From VMCP01 sp965659745 (GTDB lineage Bacteria > Bacteroidota > Bacteroidia > NS11-12g > UBA955), in contig CBFHXF010000054.1 in NCBI GenBank assembly GCA_965659745.1, forward strand, positions 1-12,384: DNA of 12,384 bases, written 5' to 3'. A program made the position numbers and the translations under genes. The first letter of the stretch is position 1. Each line of letters starts with the position of its first letter. Shown piece after piece: positions 8,546-12,384 of the stretch. The notes under the pieces were generated by a model that worked only from the letters and a program-made list of their open reading frames with translations, was not told where the DNA came from and did no database searches.

Positions 8546-8576
8546 CAAAAGTACACTTTCTATCGAAAGATGCAAG
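8546..8576 (-). promoter_or_regulatory. Bacteroidota-type sigma-A promoter for the susC-like operon
   Basis: On the - strand the sequence reads CTTG (8576-8573), a 19-nt spacer, then TACTTTTG (8553-8546). The second box fits TAnnTTTG exactly. The first box matches TTTG at three of four bases, and 19 nt is the usual spacing. Transcription would start near 8540, leaving a leader of only about 15-18 nt before the susC ATG. Confidence 0.72.
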
Positions 8577-8640
8577 TGTTTTATCGGCTTTTTTAAGTAA
8601 AATTTAGTTATTGTTATTTTTACAAAAAGATTTTAAGTTG

Positions 8641-8676
8641 TTGTAAGATAATTAATTACAAGATATTTTGTTACAA
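8641..8676. repeat. TTGTAA/TTACAA short inverted repeats in the A/T-rich gap upstream of susC
   Basis: The gap 8524-8720 holds the susC promoter and a very A/T-rich stretch. Here TTGTAA (8641-8646) faces TTACAA (8656-8661) across 9 nt, and a second TTACAA follows at 8671-8676. It could be an operator for a glycan-responsive regulator, or chance in A/T-rich DNA. No clear terminator for the antiporter gene ending at 8721 is visible in this gap. Confidence 0.3.
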
Positions 8677-8720
8677 TAAGTAAAGATGAGATAAATCAAC
8701 AAAAAAGACAGAAATAAAAC

Positions 8721-9962
8721 TTAAGATTCGATAGTTTCCGCGGTTTTATTACGGATTATGTCGAATTTTTCTTGAGGATTTTCTTTTTCGGGAAGCGATT
8801 TAGATTGTTTTTTAGAGAAAAGCGTGGCGCCCATCATGAACAAAGAGGTAATCAAAATTATTTGTGTAATCAAGGTTTGATTGACGGTATCGAGGGTTTG
8901 TGACGCGGGAATACTGATGAATAATAAGATGGTAATCAATCCGCGCGGGGCTACATAGGCCAAAGGGAAAACGGGTAAGCGCAATAATAGCAATTGTAGA
9001 ATGCGGAGCAGCACGATCATAGCAAAAATGATGGCAGCCAGTGCGAGGGTATTGGGATTTAATAATGAGGGCAAGTCTATGGTAAATCCGAAAATTACAA
9101 AGAACGATACCCGCACCACAAAGGTTAATTCGGTGGTGATTTCCTCAAATCGGTGAATTTCTTTCACGAGGTTTTTAGGGTCGAAGGTATGAAACCATTT
9201 GAGTGAGGTTATTTTTTCGATATTGGCCACTACCAATCCAAATACGAGGATCAAAATCAACGCCGGTAAGTGAAAGCCTTTGGCAAGGGCGTATAAGAAA
9301 AGGATAAGGGCGATGATAGGAATGAATTTTATTCTGTGGTGTAAGCGGCTTAAAATGAGGGTCAAAACCAAGGCGGCTATCACCGAAAAAAGGATACTAA
9401 TACCGATTTGTCCGGCGAAATTCCACAAACTAGCGGCATTGATAATGGCGGTGGTACTGATATAATTAAAAACGGTTACGCCAATGATATCAGACAAGCT
9501 GCTTTCGAAAATAATGAATTCTTTGTCTTTGGCGCTTAGCATTTTGGCCGTTGGTATGGCAATGGCACTTGAGATGATGGATATAGGTATGGCGTTGAGG
9601 AGTGAATCTTTGAAGGAATACCCTTGCATATTGAACCAAAAGCCGAGTGCCAAGCACAGGGTTACAATAGAGAGGAAGGCAATGCCGAAGGTTTTAGACA
9701 GCAGGGGCAATTTGGCACGGGTAATTTTCAGCTCTAGCGTTCCTTCTAATACAATCAGGATAAGTCCAACGGTTCCTAATTCGGGCACCACACTTGAAAA
9801 ATCGGGTCTTTCCCAACCCATGAACGTAACCATTTGTTGGCAGAGCATGCCCAAACCGAGTAAAATAATCACATTGGGGATACGGGTTTTGGGCGACAGT
9901 ACCTCAAAAAGGTAACCAATAAGTATAAGGGCGCTGAATACCAGAAGGAAGGAAACGTGCAT
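8721..9962 (-). CDS. Cation:proton antiporter (CPA family, Na+/H+ or K+/H+ exchanger)
   Basis: 413 aa inner-membrane protein with about 11-13 hydrophobic helices and a charged C-terminal tail (KKQSKSLPEKENPQEKF). It resembles the CPA1/NhaP-type exchangers that swap Na+ or K+ for protons. Supporting motifs are FESSLSDIIGV, with the acidic residue Asp158 in the helix that carries the ion-binding Asp in this superfamily, RVSFFVIFGFTIDL, and YVAPRGLITILLF near the C-terminus. I start it at the ATG at 9962 (MHVSFLLVFSALIL). A longer in-frame form from a TTG at 10004 would add a charged stretch (KARLIFPIQ) ahead of the first helix and is less likely. It follows birA on the same strand with a 61-nt gap. 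The ion is not predictable. Confidence 0.87.
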   Translation of the reverse strand: MHVSFLLVFSALILIGYLFEVLSPKTRIPNVIILLGLGMLCQQMVTFMGWERPDFSSVVPELGTVGLILIVLEGTLELKITRAKLPLLSKTFGIAFLSIVTLCLALGFWFNMQGYSFKDSLLNAIPISIISSAIAIPTAKMLSAKDKEFIIFESSLSDIIGVTVFNYISTTAIINAASLWNFAGQIGISILFSVIAALVLTLILSRLHHRIKFIPIIALILFLYALAKGFHLPALILILVFGLVVANIEKITSLKWFHTFDPKNLVKEIHRFEEITTELTFVVRVSFFVIFGFTIDLPSLLNPNTLALAAIIFAMIVLLRILQLLLLRLPVFPLAYVAPRGLITILLFISIPASQTLDTVNQTLITQIILITSLFMMGATLFSKKQSKSLPEKENPQEKFDIIRNKTAETIES

Positions 9963-10023
9963 GATTTGTATGGGAAAGATAAGTCGCGCTTTTAAATTTC
10001 CCAAATAAAGAGGGTGTTAGCGC

Positions 10024-10770
10024 TTACTTTTTTCTGGGAGGAAGCAGAATGGATGCACCACCGCTATGGCTGCCAATGAGCTTGTCACCCATTTCAAAAA
10101 AAGCACGACCATGCATGTCTACACCCATGAATTTTTTGGATAGGGGATCTTCACTTTTCTTCGTTCTAATGTTGTAGAATTGAAAGGTCACTATTTCATC
10201 GAGTTTCCATAAATATTGGTTGTAGATGAAAGCGGTTTTTTTGAGGGGTGGTCTTGTGATATGATTTTTTAAAAAGGTAATGAGTTTTTTGGTGAAGGGT
10301 AGGGGGTCGAATTTTCTTAAATTCAAAACTTCGAGCATGCCAATGGCTTCTGGATATTGTGAAGGTTGTTTGAGATTAAGTCCGAGTCCAAGTACCAAAT
10401 ATGCCGTGTCGTTTTTAGTAACCACATTCATAATCATGCCTCCAAATTTGCGGTCGTTGATGATGAGGTCGTTGGGCCATTTGAGGAAGAAATCGGGATG
10501 GATTTGCTCTCTCAAGTAGGTGATGATGCCAGAACAAATATGTTTATTGACAAGTACCCAATCCGTTTCTTTGTTTTGGGGGAAGGGGACTGCGATGGTG
10601 AGAGCGATACCTGCATTGGCCTTACAATTCCATTTTTTATTGCCCTGTCCTTTGCCTTTCTTTTGGTTGAAGGTATAGGCTGCAATAGGCACGTGAGGGC
10701 CTTGATCGGGCAGCAGTTGGGTAATATAAGTTTGGGTGGAGTCGATTTCGGGTAGGTAAATGGGCTTCAT
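10024..10770 (-). CDS. birA: Biotin--[acetyl-CoA-carboxylase] ligase (BirA, class I without DNA-binding domain)
   Basis: 248 aa cytoplasmic enzyme. It makes biotinyl-AMP and transfers biotin to the lysine of the carboxyl carrier protein (AccB/BCCP). Motifs in order: EIDSTQTY (8-15), the biotinyl-AMP loop KKGKGQGNKKW (37-47, the counterpart of GRGRRGRxW), KWPND (97-101), KFGGMI (108-113) and GLGLN (128-132). A small C-terminal SH3-like domain with AFFEMGDKLIGSHSGG follows. It has no N-terminal helix-turn-helix, so it is an enzyme only and not a biotin-operon repressor. The ATG at 10770 is directly followed by the catalytic-domain start. It is divergent from rsfS with a 59-nt gap, an arrangement common in Bacteroidota. 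The antiporter gene follows on the same strand. Confidence 0.95.
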   Translation of the reverse strand: MKPIYLPEIDSTQTYITQLLPDQGPHVPIAAYTFNQKKGKGQGNKKWNCKANAGIALTIAVPFPQNKETDWVLVNKHICSGIITYLREQIHPDFFLKWPNDLIINDRKFGGMIMNVVTKNDTAYLVLGLGLNLKQPSQYPEAIGMLEVLNLRKFDPLPFTKKLITFLKNHITRPPLKKTAFIYNQYLWKLDEIVTFQFYNIRTKKSEDPLSKKFMGVDMHGRAFFEMGDKLIGSHSGGASILLPPRKK

Positions 10771-10829
10771 GTTATGGTTTTGGGCGAAAATTGCGCTAAA
10801 ATAACGTACTTTGCAGAAATTATTAATAA
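10771..10829. promoter_or_regulatory. Divergent birA/rsfS intergenic region
   Basis: This 59-nt gap must hold or adjoin the starts of both genes. For rsfS, a TTTG at 10779-10782 and a near-consensus TACTTTG at 10807-10813 (one base short of TAnnTTTG) are present, but the spacing of 24 nt is long. No good - strand promoter for birA is visible. Promoters are likely by position, but the exact boxes are uncertain. Confidence 0.35.
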
Positions 10830-11195
10830 ATGGCAGTAAGAAATGCGAATGATCCCGAGCTGATGATGAAAATGGCGGTACACGGGTTACAAGAAAAAAA
10901 GGGCGTTGATATAGTAAGTATAGATTTACGGAACATTGGAACTTCGTTCGCGGATTTTTTTGTTATATGTCATGGAGGCAGCAACCGTCAAATAGATGCG
11001 TTGGCGGATAGTGTAGAAGATTCGATGTTGAAGGCATTGAAGGAGAAGCCCAGGCACAGAGAGGGCAGTGATCAATCGGAGTGGGTTTTATTGGATTATT
11101 ACAGTGTAGTGGTACATGTTTTTTCTAAAGAGCAACGCGATTTTTACGGTTTAGAGGAATTATGGGGCGACGGAAAGGTAGAACGTTACGTATAA
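10830..11195 (+). CDS. rsfS: Ribosome silencing factor RsfS (Iojap family)
   Basis: 121 aa, the normal length. RsfS binds protein L14 on the large ribosomal subunit and blocks joining with the 30S subunit, lowering translation in poor conditions or stationary phase. Family text is clear: DIVSIDLRNI, then TSFADFFVICHGGSNRQIDALADSV (about 38-62), and the C-terminal WVLLDYYSVVVHVFSKEQRDFYGLEELWGDG (about 85-115), the Iojap/RsfS hallmark. The ATG at 10830 follows an A/T-rich leader (attaataa). A tRNA promoter begins 12 nt after the stop. In many relatives ftsH follows here; in this window tRNA genes do. Confidence 0.96.
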   Translation: MAVRNANDPELMMKMAVHGLQEKKGVDIVSIDLRNIGTSFADFFVICHGGSNRQIDALADSVEDSMLKALKEKPRHREGSDQSEWVLLDYYSVVVHVFSKEQRDFYGLEELWGDGKVERYV

Positions 11196-11207
11196 TTAAA
11201 AAAAATA

Positions 11208-11238
11208 TTTGTTGGTTTAGATATTTTAACTATTTTTG
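11208..11238 (+). promoter_or_regulatory. Consensus Bacteroidota promoter for the tRNA-Glu/tRNA-fMet operon
   Basis: TTTG (11208-11211), exactly 19 nt, then TATTTTTG (11231-11238): both boxes match the TTTG-N19-TAnnTTTG consensus without mismatch. Predicted transcription start is about 11243-11245, some 12-14 nt before mature tRNA-Glu. Confidence 0.9.
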
Positions 11239-11256
11239 CACTCCCAAAGACAACGA

Positions 11257-11328
11257 GGCCCGTTCGTCTATCGGTTAGGACACGTCCCTTTCACGGATGA
11301 AAGAGGGGTTCGATTCCCCTACGGGCTA
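11257..11328 (+). tRNA. tRNA-Glu (anticodon TTC)
   Basis: 72 nt that folds as a cloverleaf. The acceptor GGCCCGT (11257-11263) pairs with ACGGGCT (11321-11327) with a G-T first pair; the discriminator is A at 11328. The anticodon stem is CGTCC/GGATG around loop CTTTCAC, with TTC at 11290-11292. The T arm is AGGGG/CCCCT with loop TTCGATT. CCA is not encoded (ACA follows). Confidence 0.96.
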
Positions 11329-11337
11329 CAAACCAAA

Positions 11338-11359
11338 TCAAACTTCTCGAGGGGTTTGA
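11338..11359 (+). other. Spacer hairpin between the two tRNAs
   Basis: An imperfect 22-nt palindrome: tcaaac pairs with gtttga, then two T-G wobbles and a C-G pair, leaving a tcga loop. In the tRNA precursor it would form a stem between the two tRNAs, possibly an RNase processing signal. No T-run follows, so it is not a terminator. Confidence 0.5.
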
Positions 11360-11372
11360 GGTAAAGACACAT

Positions 11373-11435
<63 letters not shown>

Positions 11436-11444
<9 letters not shown>

Positions 11445-11486
11445 CTAAGAGAGAAAAGTCGTCAGTAATGGCGACTTTTTTGTTTT
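11436..11486 (+). repeat. Proximal attachment-site-like direct repeat (tRNA-fMet 3' end plus terminator)
   Basis: 51 nt, starting 9 nt before the end of tRNA-fMet and running through its terminator. It recurs at 12218-12269 with one substitution (T at 11466, A at 12248) and one extra T in the second copy. Direct repeats that include a tRNA 3' end are the usual mark of integrase-mediated insertion. Confidence 0.85.
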
Positions 11487-11488
11487 TT
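11454..11488 (+). terminator. Rho-independent terminator of the tRNA operon
   Basis: aaaagtcgtc (11454-11463) pairs with ggcgactttt (11470-11479), with one T-G wobble and loop agtaat, followed by a T-rich run to 11488. It begins 10 nt after the tRNA-fMet end. Confidence 0.92.
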
Positions 11489-11540
11489 ACCCTATATTTC
11501 GGATCAAATCACATCGATCACAGTTGAGGATATCGAAAAA

Positions 11541-12095
11541 ATGCAAGACTTTATAGACCAAGCAAATAAAAATGGTACAATTCTTCTCGACAAAGGACGG
11601 TGTCAGTTTTGTGGAGCGGACTATCAAAAGGGCATCTTTGAGTGTATGGACAATTACAATAATGGGATCCAGTTTTTGGATTTTAATAATTCTGAACATC
11701 ACATTTCAAGATTTTTAAGTGTTGATGCTCATGCTTTGCAACATCCAGAAATTCACGGACGGTGGAGCAATCATTTCCATCTGACCAGGTTGAATTTGAT
11801 ACTTGATAAAAAGCAAACCTGGGACTACAAAAAATCTCCGTTGCTAAGCAACTATTTGAACGTTTATAAACAAAATAGACCGAATGAATTTCTTGCGGTT
11901 CCAAAACCATTAGACAGAGGGAAAATAACTGCAAAAGACCTAACGAAGGCGACAACATCAGTCGAATGTATTGAACAAATAAAAAAATGGGCGGACGAAG
12001 TATATCATTCATGGAGTTCAAATCAATCAATAGTATCTCAAATTGCAGACGGCTTTTTAAACAACTATTACAAAAGAAAAACAGCGAACCGTTAA
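11541..12095 (+). CDS. DUF5946-like protein with putative metal-binding Cys/His residues
   Basis: 184 aa cytoplasmic protein with no signal peptide. It matches my recollection of the DUF5946 family: CQFCGA (Cys21, Cys24), a further Cys35, His53-His54, then the core SVDAHALQHPE (60-70, with His64 and His68), His72 and SNHFHL (76-81, with His78 and His80). The Cys and His residues suggest a metal site; no reaction is known to me. The C-terminal half is helical and Lys-rich. I use the ATG at 11541, but the frame stays open upstream to a stop at 11466-11468 and reads like protein (SDQITSITVEDIEKM), so the native start may have been lost at the repeat boundary or may be non-ATG. It lies alone between the tRNA-fMet direct repeats and is A/T-rich, which suggests transfer. 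Role unknown. Confidence 0.8.
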   Translation: MQDFIDQANKNGTILLDKGRCQFCGADYQKGIFECMDNYNNGIQFLDFNNSEHHISRFLSVDAHALQHPEIHGRWSNHFHLTRLNLILDKKQTWDYKKSPLLSNYLNVYKQNRPNEFLAVPKPLDRGKITAKDLTKATTSVECIEQIKKWADEVYHSWSSNQSIVSQIADGFLNNYYKRKTANR

Positions 12096-12146
12096 CTGCT
12101 TCAACAACTTTACTGAGAAGAATGAAAACACCCCGAGTTAGTTCAG

Positions 12147-12219
12147 TTACCTGTTCATGTATTTATAGAGATCAATAACCTTTTCATACCCTTCGAGGAA
12201 GTTAGAAATTTGTTGCTCT
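12147..12219 (-). pseudogene. Probable 3' fragment of a - strand gene, cut at the direct repeat
   Basis: Read on the - strand, the frame gives EQQISNFLEGYEKVIDLYKYMNR followed by TAA (12149-12147). It has a natural protein-like composition, and the protein-like text begins exactly at the inner edge of the distal repeat. Upstream of that the same frame only runs through the terminator repeat and the neighbouring gene out of frame. It looks like the C-terminus of a gene whose 5' part was lost. I do not recognise the family. Being only about 23 codons, it could be chance. Confidence 0.35.
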
Positions 12220-12269
12220 CCCGCTACTAAGAGAGAAAAGTCGTCAGAAATGGCGACTTTTTTTGTTTT
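12218..12269 (+). repeat. Distal attachment-site-like direct repeat
   Basis: 52-nt second copy of the tRNA-fMet end (ctcccgcta) plus terminator. It contains no rest of the tRNA: the bases before it (tttgttgct) do not continue the T arm. It abuts the next chromosomal gene on -, so it is probably the original downstream context displaced by the insert. Confidence 0.85.
12236..12264. terminator. Second copy of the tRNA-fMet terminator hairpin
   Basis: aaaagtcgtc (12236-12245) pairs with ggcgactttt (12252-12261) around agaaat, with T7 on the + strand. On + it would stop transcripts leaving the insert. On - it lies right after the stop of the partial gene ending at 12268, but the T-run there is only the four T of the stem, so it is weaker in that direction. 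Confidence 0.8.
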
Positions 12270-12384
12270 ATGCTTTGCGGACTCTGAAATATTCACCAAC
12301 TGCAAATTTGAATTGTTCGATGAAAATTTTCTTAAACGCATCTAAATTGTTTTGCTCATAGAAAATCAGCATGGCCTTTTTGTA
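12268..12384 (-). CDS. Unidentified protein, C-terminal 38 residues only
   Basis: The - strand frame is open from the window edge and reads YKKAMLIFYEQNNLDAFK through to VGEYFRVRKA, then TAA at 12270-12268. The text is clearly protein-like (alternating hydrophobic and charged residues, probably helical) and is missed if only ATG-started frames are considered. It faintly resembles C-terminal tails of some Fic-domain proteins, but that is from memory and weak. It converges on the tRNA operon, with the distal repeat immediately downstream. Confidence 0.7.
   Translation of the reverse strand, partial: YKKAMLIFYEQNNLDAFKKIFIEQFKFAVGEYFRVRKA

Noticed and set aside
9963..10004. TTG start at 10004 for the antiporter
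   Set aside because: It would add a charged stretch before the first membrane helix; the ATG at 9962 begins directly at that helix and leaves a normal gap to birA.
11541..12095. HNH endonuclease reading of the Cys/His protein
   Set aside because: Although it has CxxC and His pairs, there is no H-N-H spacing; the VDAHALQHPE core fits DUF5946 better.
12147..12341. A complete 64-aa gene on the - strand from the ATG at 12341
   Set aside because: Its first part runs antiframe to the clearly coding partial gene at 12268-12384 and through the terminator repeat; only the last 23 codons look like protein.

Overview
The window comes from a member of the Bacteroidota, probably a flavobacterial or sphingobacterial lineage. 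The evidence is a SusC/SusD outer-membrane glycan-uptake pair, the TTTG-N19-TAnnTTTG promoter form typical of the phylum (exact copy upstream of the tRNA genes, near-exact upstream of susC), A/T-rich start regions without clear Shine-Dalgarno sequences, and a birA/rsfS divergent pair.

Positions 1-8,576 look like part of an alpha-glucan (starch or maltodextrin) utilization locus built as two convergent transcription units. On the + strand, the 3' part of one GH13 gene is followed after 4 nt by a complete secreted GH13 gene. On the - strand, one four-gene operon reads susC-like, susD-like, a small lipoprotein, then a two-repeat secreted protein. Its junctions are very tight: 2-nt gap, 1-nt overlap, 4-nt overlap. 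The two units meet at a perfect bidirectional terminator hairpin (2663-2692), preceded by two further hairpins built from one shared motif. SusC would import oligosaccharides with SusD as its lid, the two small proteins are probable surface or periplasmic glycan-binding accessories, and the GH13 enzymes would cut or rearrange the imported alpha-glucans. No regulator is visible, and SusC has no N-terminal STN domain.

Positions 8,721-11,195 are housekeeping: a cation:proton antiporter and biotin-protein ligase (birA) on -, with rsfS divergent on +.

Positions 11,208-11,488 are a small tRNA operon: a consensus promoter, tRNA-Glu(TTC), a spacer hairpin, initiator tRNA-fMet(CAT) and a terminator.

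Positions 11,436-12,269 are the most unusual part. The last 9 nt of tRNA-fMet plus its terminator are repeated about 780 bp downstream (51-52 bp, one substitution and one T indel). The two copies bracket an A/T-rich segment with one complete gene (DUF5946-like, probable metal-binding, function unknown) and a probable fragment of a - strand gene. This looks like a small or decayed island integrated at the tRNA 3' end, with no integrase inside. The window ends in the 3' end of an unidentified - strand gene (12,268-12,384).
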